Notes under the pieces: generated by a model | What the model saw: only the letters and a program-made list of their open reading frames with translations | What the model was told of the DNA's origin: nothing | Database searches by the model: none | Position numbers and translations under genes: made by a program | Part shown: piece after piece, positions 1-6,183 of the stretch | Layout of the letters: every line of letters starts with the position of its first letter | Position numbering within the stretch: position 1 is the stretch's first letter | Source of the DNA: Verrucomicrobia bacterium 12-59-8 | GTDB taxonomy: Bacteria; Verrucomicrobiota; Verrucomicrobiae; Verrucomicrobiales; Verrucomicrobiaceae | Direction: 5' to 3' | Assembly: GCA_002279765.1 (NCBI GenBank) | Contig: NCCR01000134.1 | Span: 1 to 10,957, forward strand | DNA: 10,957 nucleotides

Positions 1-565
1 CGGGCTTGCCGATCATTCCAGCCACCGGGCCGACGCAGTGCGTAGCATACCACATCGGCGGCAGGCCGGGCCAGTAGTTGGGCCAGCCGTCCATGTCCTG
101 CTGGTGGGAGGCCTGCACAAACTGCAGCTTGCCCAGCTTGCCCTGATCGAGCTGCTCCTTCATGAACAGATACTCGCGGGCATAGACGACGGTCTCCATC
201 ATCATGTACTTGAGGCCGGTCTTCTTGACGAGATCGCAGATCTTTTTGCAGTCTTCGATGCTGGTGGCCATCGGCACGGTGCAGGCGACGTGCTTGCCCG
301 CCTTGAGCGCCTCGATGCTCATCCAGCCATGATCTGGAATCGGGGAATTGATATGCACGGCATCGATGTTCGGGTCCTTGAGCATCGCCTTGAAGTCGGT
401 GTAGCGCACGTCCACGCCAAAAGCATCGCCGATGGTCTTGAGCTTCTTCTCATCGCGCTGGCAGATGGCGTAGCAGGTGGTCAGCGGATGGCGCTGCCAG
501 ATGGGGATGAATTCCGCCCCGAAACCGAGGCCAACGACGGCGATGTTGAGCTTTTTGTCTGACAT
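1..565 (-). CDS. Gfo/Idh/MocA family oxidoreductase, N-terminal part (cut by window edge)
   Basis: The reverse strand reads an open frame from an ATG at 565 to the window edge, giving 188 residues with no stop. The N-terminus (residues 5-20) is a Rossmann beta-alpha start with VVGLGFGAEF, a GxGxG dinucleotide-binding loop. The stretch HINSPIPDHG (71-80) followed by GKHVACTVPMA (90-100) is the usual 'TP..H...AL.AGKHV.CEKP' block of NAD(P)-dependent sugar or polyol dehydrogenases of this family. The usual EKP is TVP here (96-98), so the lysine normally next to the nicotinamide is missing. His176 in MWYATHCVGP lies where the C-terminal substrate domain has begun. There is no signal peptide, so the protein is probably cytoplasmic. 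It probably oxidises or reduces a sugar derivative, but the substrate cannot be told. No clear Shine-Dalgarno site precedes the ATG. It diverges from queA across 137 bp. Confidence 0.88.
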   Translation of the reverse strand, partial: MSDKKLNIAVVGLGFGAEFIPIWQRHPLTTCYAICQRDEKKLKTIGDAFGVDVRYTDFKAMLKDPNIDAVHINSPIPDHGWMSIEALKAGKHVACTVPMATSIEDCKKICDLVKKTGLKYMMMETVVYAREYLFMKEQLDQGKLGKLQFVQASHQQDMDGWPNYWPGLPPMWYATHCVGPVAGMIGKP

Positions 566-656
566 GATGATTGGAAGGATGACGCGGCTCTTATAGGCGG
601 GGACGGCGGGAGATGGGAAGGACAAAGTTTGGGAGGAATCGGACGGGGGAGGCGAA

Positions 657-687
657 GTTTCAGGTTTCAGGTTCAAAGTTTCAAGTT
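657..687. repeat. Degenerate heptad tandem repeat (GTTTCAG type)
   Basis: Four 7-bp units plus a partial fifth can be read in phase: GTTTCAG, GTTTCAG, GTTCAAA, GTTTCAA, GTT. They lie in the 137-bp divergent gap between the oxidoreductase gene and queA, ending 15 bp before the queA ATG. They read through as FQVSGSKFQV in the queA frame, which would create a false N-terminal extension if a start further upstream were chosen. Similar intergenic heptads are, as I recall, common in planctomycete and verrucomicrobial genomes. Their function is unknown. Confidence 0.65.
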
Positions 688-702
688 AGGGAAGAGCACC
701 GC

Positions 703-1683
703 ATGCTGACCTCCGACTTCGACTACCACCTGCCGCCTGAACTCATCGCCAGTGAACCGCTGGCAGAGCGCTCGGCGTCGCGGATGATGGTGCTGCATCG
801 CAAAGAAGGCAGGATTGAGCACCGGATGTTCCGGGAGATCGGCGAGTACATCTCACGTGAGGCCGGGGACATGCTCGTCTTGAATGACACCCGCGTGGTG
901 CCTGCCCGCTACTTCACCAATCAAGGCTACGAGGTGCTGCGTCTGAATCCGCTGACGCCCACACGCTGGCGCTGCATGGTGAAGCCTGGTAAAAAATTTC
1001 GCCTCGGTCACACCGTGCCGATTGGCGAGGCCACGGGCACTGTGGTGGAGATCATGGAGGACAATGGCGACCGCATCATCGAGTTCGACCGCGTCGTGGA
1101 TGAATCGAAGCACGGCCATCTGGCCCTGCCGCATTACATGGGTCGCGATGATCAGCCCGCCGACCGCGAGCGTTATCAGACGGTGTTTGCACGCAGCGAA
1201 GGCTCCATCGCCGCGCCGACGGCGGGCCTGCACTTTACGCCTGATGTACTGGCCCCCCTGCCCCACACGTTTGTGACCCTCCACGTTGGAGTCGGTACGT
1301 TTCAGCCGGTAAAGGTGGAGAACATCGCCGATCACAAGATGCACTCGGAGGTTTATGAAGTCTCGGAGGCCACCGCCCAGGCCGTGCAGACTGCCAAGCG
1401 CGTCATCCCCGTCGGCACCACCGCTCTGCGCACTCTAGAAACCGTGGCGAGAGACCACGGAAAAGTCATCGCCACTCAGGGCAGCACGGACATCTTCATT
1501 CATCCCGGTTTCGATTTTCGCGTGGCCGGTGGACTGCTGACGAATTTTCACCTACCGAAGTCCACGCTCATCATGCTGGTGAGCGCCTTTGCGGGCAAAG
1601 AGCTGGTGATGCAGGCATACGAGGAAGCGATTCGCGAACGCTATCGCTTCTTCAGTTATGGGGACTGCATGCTGATTGTGTGA
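703..1683 (+). CDS. queA: S-adenosylmethionine:tRNA ribosyltransferase-isomerase (QueA)
   Basis: QueA transfers and isomerises the ribosyl group of S-adenosylmethionine onto 7-aminomethyl-7-deazaguanine at the wobble position of tRNAs with GUN anticodons, making epoxyqueuosine. Family blocks are in order: DFDYHLPPELIA near the start, NDTRVVPAR (about 61-69), APTAGLHFT, TLHVGVGTFQPV, DHKMHSE, VGTTALRTLE, GLLTNFHLPKSTLIMLVSAFAG, and the C-terminal RYRFFSYGDCMLIV. Length is 326 residues, somewhat shorter than the E. coli protein (about 356); part of the gap is a shortened loop after VVPAR. The ATG at 703 is chosen because homology begins directly there (MLTSDFDYHLP); the open frame upstream only reads heptad repeats. 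AGGGAAGAG at 688-696 may be a weak ribosome-binding site. The last four codons and the stop form the left copy of a 16-bp direct repeat that bounds the downstream restriction-modification island. Confidence 0.97.
   Translation: MLTSDFDYHLPPELIASEPLAERSASRMMVLHRKEGRIEHRMFREIGEYISREAGDMLVLNDTRVVPARYFTNQGYEVLRLNPLTPTRWRCMVKPGKKFRLGHTVPIGEATGTVVEIMEDNGDRIIEFDRVVDESKHGHLALPHYMGRDDQPADRERYQTVFARSEGSIAAPTAGLHFTPDVLAPLPHTFVTLHVGVGTFQPVKVENIADHKMHSEVYEVSEATAQAVQTAKRVIPVGTTALRTLETVARDHGKVIATQGSTDIFIHPGFDFRVAGGLLTNFHLPKSTLIMLVSAFAGKELVMQAYEEAIRERYRFFSYGDCMLIV
1668..1683. repeat. 16-bp direct repeat, left copy (queA 3' end)
   Basis: CATGCTGATTGTGTGA is identical to 3777-3792. The match stops at both ends (preceding base G here and A at the right copy; following base G here and T there). 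This copy ends exactly on the queA stop codon TGA. I read it as one side of a target duplication or attachment-like site flanking the restriction-modification cassette. Confidence 0.85.
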
Positions 1684-1785
1684 GTCCCAAACCTTGGCCA
1701 GCCTATGCGTCAGATGTGCCACTGCTGGAGAGTTCAACTCATTGGAAGCATTGCTCCTTCTTGCTTCGATAATTTTCGATCACCA

Positions 1786-3021
1786 TTACGCCATCAATTT
1801 ATCTCGTGCTTTTTGGCCCTTGGACTTTGCGGGTGGATTGTTAATTCCTTCAAGCTTAGTTTTGTGCTGTAACGGATTCCGTGTTTGCGCTTTCAGAAGT
1901 TTGATCACTGCCCGCCCCAAATGCTCAGCCAAGCGGACAGGCACAGCGTTGCCTATTTGACGAAGTGCTTCGCCCCATGCCCCAGTGATCACATAATTAT
2001 CAGGGAAGGTCTGGATGCGTTTGGCCTCGAAGACGGTAAAGTAGCGAATGCTATCGTCGGGGTAGCGAATCATGTTTTCGCCCCCTGGAACACCGTGACC
2101 GCCAGCTTTGATAGTTTTTGCTGGCTGATCATAGTTGCTGCCTGTATGCCCTGGGTAACTGCGAGCGCCATCTCGGAAAATGTGATCCACAATACCGTGA
2201 CTTTCACTCGGGTGAGGCACATCAAAGAGCGCATCACGCACAGTCTGCCAGGGCTTTCCCTCCGGTGCAAAAAGGATGTAATCAGCCCGGATGGCTGCCA
2301 CCCTCTCGTTTACCGTAGGACTTAAGCTGGGGCGGTCTTTTTTTGCTACACGGTGGCGTTCCCAGTATTCGCCCGTCACATACTGATCGTAAAGTAGTCG
2401 TTCCTCAGTATGAGTAGGCTTGGGAAAATGCCAGACTTGGTTAATGTCTTCGCGCACACCAACGATGACCACGCGTTCACGACATTGCGGAACACCGTAA
2501 TCGGCAGCATTCAGCAAGCGATGGGAAACACGATATTTGGTTTCGCCGTTTGATTGGATGTTGTTTTGGTTAAGCTCCTCCAAGTGTTCGCGCCAATCAA
2601 CTCCAGCCCCAACAGGGCGGCAAGGGTGAGCGAGACGCTGGATGATGTAGGAGAAATAGTCGAAGAAAGATTCTCGCAGGAGTCCCTTCACATTTTCAAA
2701 GAGAAAAATCTTGGGCTGCAGAACTTCGATGGACTTGATCGCATACGGAAACATGTCGCGTTGGTCCATGTCGGCTTGATGCTTGCCACCCAGCGAAAAA
2801 GGTTGGCAAGGAGGACCTCCCGCAACAATATCGACAGTATCAAGTTGACTGAAGTCATACGCTTGAATGTCGCCGCAACACACTTTCTCCGGAGAGAAGT
2901 TGAGACGTAAAGATGCGCACGCGTCCTTATTCCATTCCACAAATCCAGCATGATCAAACCCAGCTAAATCAAGCCCTTTGGCAAGTCCGCCAGCACCAGA
3001 AAATATTTCCAATGATCTCAT
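1786..3021 (-). CDS. Type II DNA (cytosine-5) methyltransferase of an Eco29kI-like system
   Basis: This enzyme transfers a methyl group from S-adenosylmethionine to carbon 5 of cytosine in the recognition site, protecting host DNA from the partner nuclease. The C5-methyltransferase motifs are all present in order: motif I FSGAGG (7-12); motif IV GGPPCQPFS (68-76) with catalytic Cys72; motif VI ENV (109-111); motif VIII QCRERV (179-184); motif IX around 326-340 (RYFTVFEAKRIQTFP); motif X RQIGNAVPV (354-362). The stretch between VIII and IX (about 190-310) is the target-recognition region. A basic tail of about 35 residues follows motif X. Length is 411 residues, normal for the family. The ATG at 3021 overlaps the endonuclease stop as ATGA, which suggests translational coupling. 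Methylation of CCGCGG is inferred from the partner nuclease, not from this sequence. Codons are less GC-rich than those of the flanking genes. Confidence 0.95.
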   Translation of the reverse strand: MRSLEIFSGAGGLAKGLDLAGFDHAGFVEWNKDACASLRLNFSPEKVCCGDIQAYDFSQLDTVDIVAGGPPCQPFSLGGKHQADMDQRDMFPYAIKSIEVLQPKIFLFENVKGLLRESFFDYFSYIIQRLAHPCRPVGAGVDWREHLEELNQNNIQSNGETKYRVSHRLLNAADYGVPQCRERVVIVGVREDINQVWHFPKPTHTEERLLYDQYVTGEYWERHRVAKKDRPSLSPTVNERVAAIRADYILFAPEGKPWQTVRDALFDVPHPSESHGIVDHIFRDGARSYPGHTGSNYDQPAKTIKAGGHGVPGGENMIRYPDDSIRYFTVFEAKRIQTFPDNYVITGAWGEALRQIGNAVPVRLAEHLGRAVIKLLKAQTRNPLQHKTKLEGINNPPAKSKGQKARDKLMA

Positions 3022-3668
3022 GATTGGGAGGGGCCAAAAATTTTAAGATGCATTTCGATAGCAGCAGTTATTCTCGGCTGTTTTGCAGCAATCCCTTTGC
3101 ATTTGGCTGCCCATGGCCTCCCTGGGTGAATTACATCCCAGTCGCTGCGAGCTTGTTCGTATCTTCCTTTGCCTGGATCGTGGTTTCCAAAGCCGTCCAC
3201 CGTGACATTCCATAGCGGCCTCGTGAGTTTGATTAGCGCTGCCTCAACTGTGCTAATCATGTCTGAACCATCGCCTTCAAAAATGACGAAGCGGCACATG
3301 AAGTCTTCTATCTTGAGATTGGCGGCATGACCAATACTGTTGCTGTGCTCACGCAGCCGATGATGCAATTCACTCGACTGATCATCATCTACATGGGATG
3401 TCCGAGCCTGTCGCCATCCCTTCGGCACTGCTTTTCCCACGTAGATGGGGAAGGAGTAGGAGAGCCGGTTCAGCTCTGAATATCTCGAGTAGAGCTTGGA
3501 CTTGCCAGTGTAATAAATGGCATAAACACCCGTCCCGGTGAATCGTTCCTCTGGCGGCATCGAAAGAACTGGCGTGCCGTTGAAGAAGCGGACGCCATCC
3601 TTTACCAACTCAGCAAAGGCGTCATTTCGGTAAACGTGTTCCTGCCGGTCGAACGGGCGTGGTGTCAT
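3018..3668 (-). CDS. Eco29kI-family GIY-YIG type II restriction endonuclease
   Basis: The 216-residue reading has the GIY-YIG nuclease core in Eco29kI form. From the ATG at 3668, the expected catalytic residues fall at Tyr49 (GVYAIYY), Tyr76 (PIYVGKA), Arg104 and His108 (RLREH), Glu142 (VEAALIKL) and Asn154 (PLWN). These are the positions I recall for Eco29kI itself (Y49, Y76, R104, H108, E142, N154), and its length is close to 214. The active site is therefore intact, and the predicted target is CCGCGG, cut as CCGC/GG. The match in numbering is the reason for choosing the 3668 start. An ATG at 3689 and a TTG at 3725 would add 7 or 19 residues, and none of the three has a clear ribosome-binding site. 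The gene precedes and overlaps its methyltransferase, the same order as in Eco29kI. No controller (C) protein gene was seen. Confidence 0.92.
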   Translation of the reverse strand: MTPRPFDRQEHVYRNDAFAELVKDGVRFFNGTPVLSMPPEERFTGTGVYAIYYTGKSKLYSRYSELNRLSYSFPIYVGKAVPKGWRQARTSHVDDDQSSELHHRLREHSNSIGHAANLKIEDFMCRFVIFEGDGSDMISTVEAALIKLTRPLWNVTVDGFGNHDPGKGRYEQARSDWDVIHPGRPWAAKCKGIAAKQPRITAAIEMHLKIFGPSQS

Positions 3669-3737
3669 CGATGGGTCGTTGCGTGGCATCTCACAACGTG
3701 AAGCACGTCTGGGCCGCTGCCACAACTTTTACCTTCA

Positions 3738-3768
3738 GAAGGCTGCTTCCATCCGAAGGCTGCTTCCA
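3738..3768. promoter_or_regulatory. Paired 14-bp direct repeats upstream of the endonuclease gene (candidate operator)
   Basis: GAAGGCTGCTTCCA occurs at 3738-3751 and again at 3755-3768, a 17-bp period. Each unit contains the small dyad GAAG-GCTG-CTTC, and the first is joined on its left to another dyad, CCTTC-A-GAAGG (3732-3742). The pair lies 70-100 bp upstream of the endonuclease ATG, just inside the right end of the island, where its promoter should be. I infer a regulatory role from position only. It could instead be an end sequence used in mobility. No convincing -35/-10 pair was found. Confidence 0.4.
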
Positions 3769-3776
3769 CCCCAAAA

Positions 3777-3792
3777 CATGCTGATTGTGTGA
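3777..3792. repeat. 16-bp direct repeat, right copy
   Basis: This is an exact second copy of CATGCTGATTGTGTGA (1668-1683). Removing 1684-3792 would leave queA with the same last codons and stop, followed by TGCAGAGC and, about 20 bp later, a perfect hairpin. The right copy therefore probably marks the original queA-downstream junction. Confidence 0.85.
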
Positions 3793-3812
3793 TGCAGAGC
3801 GAAGCAAACACT

Positions 3813-3831
3813 CCAGTTGCGGCGCAACTGG
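3813..3831. terminator. Perfect hairpin between convergent genes (candidate bidirectional terminator)
   Basis: CCAGTTGCGGCGCAACTGG is a perfect dyad with 9-bp arms around a single central G. It lies 10 bp past the stop of the synthetase gene on the minus strand and about 20 bp after the right direct repeat on the plus strand. Flanking T-runs are weak on both strands, so intrinsic termination is plausible but unproven. Before the island arrived it would have separated queA from the synthetase gene. Now it separates the synthetase from the restriction-modification genes, which are read in the same direction. Confidence 0.5.
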
Positions 3832-3841
3832 GCTACTTTGA

Positions 3842-6028
3842 TCACGTCCCCGCCTTCGCGATCTTCTCGCAGTTCTGCACATCCAGCTTGCCCGACGCCA
3901 GCACCGGGATGTCGCTGACGCGGATCATCTTTTTCGGAATCCAGAGCGGCGGCATGCCTTTGTCGAGGAGGCGGTAGCGGAGGTCGAGGATTTCCTGGTG
4001 CTCAGGGCCACCGGGCATGCTGGTGAGGAGGATGAGGGCCTCGCCTTTGTCGATGTCAGGGACGCCGACGACGGCGATCTTGCGCACGGTTTCGTTTTCG
4101 AGGCCCATGGCTTTCACCAGGGCTTCTTCGACGGTTTCATGCGGCACCATCTCTCCGGCGATCTTGGAGAAGCGACTGAGGCGGCCCTCAATGTACAGGA
4201 AGCCGTCGAGATCGAGGCGACCGATGTCGCCGGTGCGGAACCAGCCGTCCTTCAGCACTTCGGCGGTGCGTTTGGGATCGTTGAGGTAGCCTTCAAAGAC
4301 GTTCGGGCCTTTGAACCAGATCATGCCGCTCTGATGCAGCGACAACGGATTGTCGGTCTCAGGATTGGTGATGCGCACCGCCATGCCGGGCACGACGTGA
4401 CCGACGGACCCCTGGCGATGGCTAGGCAGCCAGCTGTATCCGCTTTCCTCATCGCCGAGCGATTCGGGGTCCGGCAGGTTCAGATTGGACGCGGGGGAGG
4501 TTTCGGTGAGGCCATAGCCTTCGAGCACCGTTTTGCCAAAGCGGGTTTCAAAGGCTTCCGCCACGGTGCTAGGAAGTTTCTCCGCGCCAGTGACGCAGTA
4601 CTTGAGAGATGCCAGCGATTCACGATTCACGCCGCGCAGGTAGCTGCGCAGGAAGGTCGGCGTGGAGATCATGAGCGTGATGCGATATTTCTCGATGAGC
4701 TGCGCGAGCTTCTTCACCTCCAGCGGAGATGGGTAGGTGACGAGATGCAGCCCGTAGATGATGGGAAACCAGAGCGTGACCGTACATCCAAAGCTGTGGA
4801 AGAGCGGCAGGCAGCCGAGGATGCTGTCATTGCTCTGCATGCCGAGGCGGCTGCCAAACTGCATGACGTTGGCGATGAGATTGCGATGCGTGAGCGCGAC
4901 GCCTTTGGGCTCGCCGGAACTGCCGCTGGTAAAGAGCAGCAGCGCCTCACGGCGTCCGCCCTTTTTAGAGATGCCCAGCAGCGCGGCCAGAATGACGGCA
5001 GGCAGCACCTTGCTGAGCACCAGCCATTTGGCGATGGCGACCTTCATCTTCGGCAGGATGCGTTCGATGAGAATGAGCTGCTTGCTCGGCGGCCAGGGGA
5101 AGCTCTGCATCTTGCGGACAAAGATGTCGGCAGTGAGGAAGCGGTCGATTTCACCACGGCGGATGGCGCTTTCGATGGCAGGGCGGCCTGCGGTGAAGTT
5201 GAGATTCACGGGAATCTTCCCGGCCATGACGACGGCGACGTTGCAGATAAGACCGCCCAAACCGGGAGGCAGGATGATGCCGACGCGCTCCTTCTTGGTC
5301 TCCTGCTTCACGACCTGTGACAAGGCGAGCGCGGTGGCAAAGACTTTGTCAAACCGCAGAATCTTGTCGTCCTTGCCATCGACCACGCTGTTGCGCGTCC
5401 CATGTTTTTTAAAGCCCAGGATCAAGGCGTAGCCGAGGCTGAGTTCGAGCGCCGCACATTCGTTGATGCTCTGCTCAGAAAGCAGCAGCAGGCACTCCTG
5501 ATAGGTGGCGAGATTCGCCTCAGCACCCCGGAGCAGTTTGCCAAAATTGAAGATCGTCTCAGCATCGCTGTAACGCCGTTCAATCGGCAGGGCGGTGTCC
5601 TGGCGGCGTTGCACCTGCAGCGGCAGCACCGGGATTTCGGCTTTGAGCAAAAATTCGAGCTTCGTGCCCGGCACGGTGGTCATGGGAGAGACCATCGTTG
5701 CGGCTTCGGCAGGCAGATAGATGATGACGGCCCCGCTTTTGGCCGCCTCCGCCATGGCACTGCGGTAGGCGGAGATCTCCGTCTCACCGGGTGTGAACTC
5801 CATGGCGTGGACGTTCTCCCGCTCCAGATGCGCCCGCAACAGCGGGTGCAGGGCCGCGCCTTTTTTCACCACATAAATCACTTCCCGGCCTTCCAGGACG
5901 AGTTCCAGTCGCAAGAGATCAAAATACCCTAGCTGGCTGGGTAGGATGAAGAATCCGCCCCCGGAGGGAAGGTTCTCTTTGCCGAGGATGGTGAGGTCTT
6001 TGAGAGAGACGGGCTTTTCAGAGGCCAT
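3842..6028 (-). CDS. Fused PlsC-like domain and AMP-forming acyl-CoA/acyl-ACP synthetase (Aas-like)
   Basis: The 728-residue protein has the architecture of E. coli Aas (719): an acyltransferase-like domain (about 1-200) followed by an AMP-binding adenylating domain (about 225-728). The adenylation motifs are complete: FTSGSSGEPKG (366-376), YGLTETSP (505-512), WFRTGD (596-601), GRLSRFSKIAGE (615-626) and the C-terminal lysine in ASGKLD (K714). It should activate a fatty acid with ATP and load it on CoA or ACP, probably at the membrane. The acyltransferase half is degenerate: the HX4D motif reads SQLGYFD with Gln32 instead of His, and the FPEGTRS block reads LPAEAAT (105-111). Acyl transfer by this half is therefore doubtful. 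The ATG at 6028 is preferred over the one at 6076, because the 16 intervening codons include TTA, CTA, ACA and GCA, unlike the rest of the gene, and do not resemble the family. It is divergent from the methyltransferase at 6184. Confidence 0.9.
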   Translation of the reverse strand: MASEKPVSLKDLTILGKENLPSGGGFFILPSQLGYFDLLRLELVLEGREVIYVVKKGAALHPLLRAHLERENVHAMEFTPGETEISAYRSAMAEAAKSGAVIIYLPAEAATMVSPMTTVPGTKLEFLLKAEIPVLPLQVQRRQDTALPIERRYSDAETIFNFGKLLRGAEANLATYQECLLLLSEQSINECAALELSLGYALILGFKKHGTRNSVVDGKDDKILRFDKVFATALALSQVVKQETKKERVGIILPPGLGGLICNVAVVMAGKIPVNLNFTAGRPAIESAIRRGEIDRFLTADIFVRKMQSFPWPPSKQLILIERILPKMKVAIAKWLVLSKVLPAVILAALLGISKKGGRREALLLFTSGSSGEPKGVALTHRNLIANVMQFGSRLGMQSNDSILGCLPLFHSFGCTVTLWFPIIYGLHLVTYPSPLEVKKLAQLIEKYRITLMISTPTFLRSYLRGVNRESLASLKYCVTGAEKLPSTVAEAFETRFGKTVLEGYGLTETSPASNLNLPDPESLGDEESGYSWLPSHRQGSVGHVVPGMAVRITNPETDNPLSLHQSGMIWFKGPNVFEGYLNDPKRTAEVLKDGWFRTGDIGRLDLDGFLYIEGRLSRFSKIAGEMVPHETVEEALVKAMGLENETVRKIAVVGVPDIDKGEALILLTSMPGGPEHQEILDLRYRLLDKGMPPLWIPKKMIRVSDIPVLASGKLDVQNCEKIAKAGT

Positions 6029-6094
6029 GGTGAATGCGCATAGTGCAGGTGTACCTAAACGGGAAGCAACGCGCATGCCAGCGGGAATGCAGAG

Positions 6095-6179
6095 GGAAGT
6101 TGACTGTAGTTTACAGTTGTTGACGATGGTTGACGGTGGAAAGAAAGAGCCAAACCCCAGTCAACCACCGTCAACTTCC
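6095..6179. repeat. Intergenic GTTGAC/GTCAAC repeat with inverted arms
   Basis: The divergent gap between the synthetase and the RlmI-like gene is filled by repeats of the AGTTGAC type and their reverse complements. GTTGACGGTGG (6129-6139) is exactly complementary to CCACCGTCAAC (6165-6175), an 11-bp stem with a 25-nt loop. GGAAGTTGAC (6095-6104) is complementary to GTCAACTTCC (6170-6179). The right arm could therefore pair with either left segment, giving two alternative hairpins. Heptads of this sort resemble repeated intergenic elements I recall from PVC-group genomes. The element occupies the region where both divergent promoters should be. Confidence 0.65.
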
Positions 6180-6183
6180 GCCA

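Larger units (their letters stand above)
1684..3776. mobile_element. Restriction-modification island bounded by 16-bp direct repeats
   Basis: These 2,093 bp between the two direct-repeat copies hold only the methyltransferase and endonuclease genes plus short ends (1684-1785 and 3669-3776). Hand counts of single sequence lines give about 45-55% GC inside, against about 65-67% in lines from the synthetase and greA genes on either side. No integrase, transposase or terminal inverted repeat was found. The left end, after the methyltransferase stop, holds only a weak dyad (GAAGCA 1745-1750, TGCTTC 1762-1767). The arrangement resembles restriction-modification gene pairs inserted with long target duplications, as described by Kobayashi and colleagues in Helicobacter. 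Acquisition by horizontal transfer is inferred. Confidence 0.72.

Noticed and set aside
38..562. Plus-strand frame at the window start
   Set aside because: The minus strand encodes a clear Gfo/Idh/MocA N-terminus over the same bases.
613..702. N-terminal extension of queA
   Set aside because: The extra residues translate heptad repeats (KFQVSGSKFQV), and family homology begins at the ATG at 703.
1684..3776. Insertion sequence or integron-type element
   Set aside because: No transposase or integrase, no terminal inverted repeats and no attC-like site were seen. Only the direct repeats support mobility.
3824..3848. QLGYFD readable on the plus strand here and also in the synthetase N-terminus near 5930 on the minus strand
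   Set aside because: The DNA matches at only about 15 of 19 bases, in a frame with no other gene character. It was judged a coincidence rather than a duplicated fragment.
3691..3882. Small minus-strand frame just upstream of the endonuclease, considered as a controller (C) protein
   Set aside because: It has no helix-turn-helix pattern, overlaps the synthetase 3' end and spans the repeats and the hairpin.
3998..5320. Long plus-strand frame of 440 codons
   Set aside because: It is antisense to the synthetase, whose motifs are complete on the minus strand. The translation is rich in Arg, Ala, Asp and His with no family motifs, as expected of a shadow frame in GC-rich DNA.
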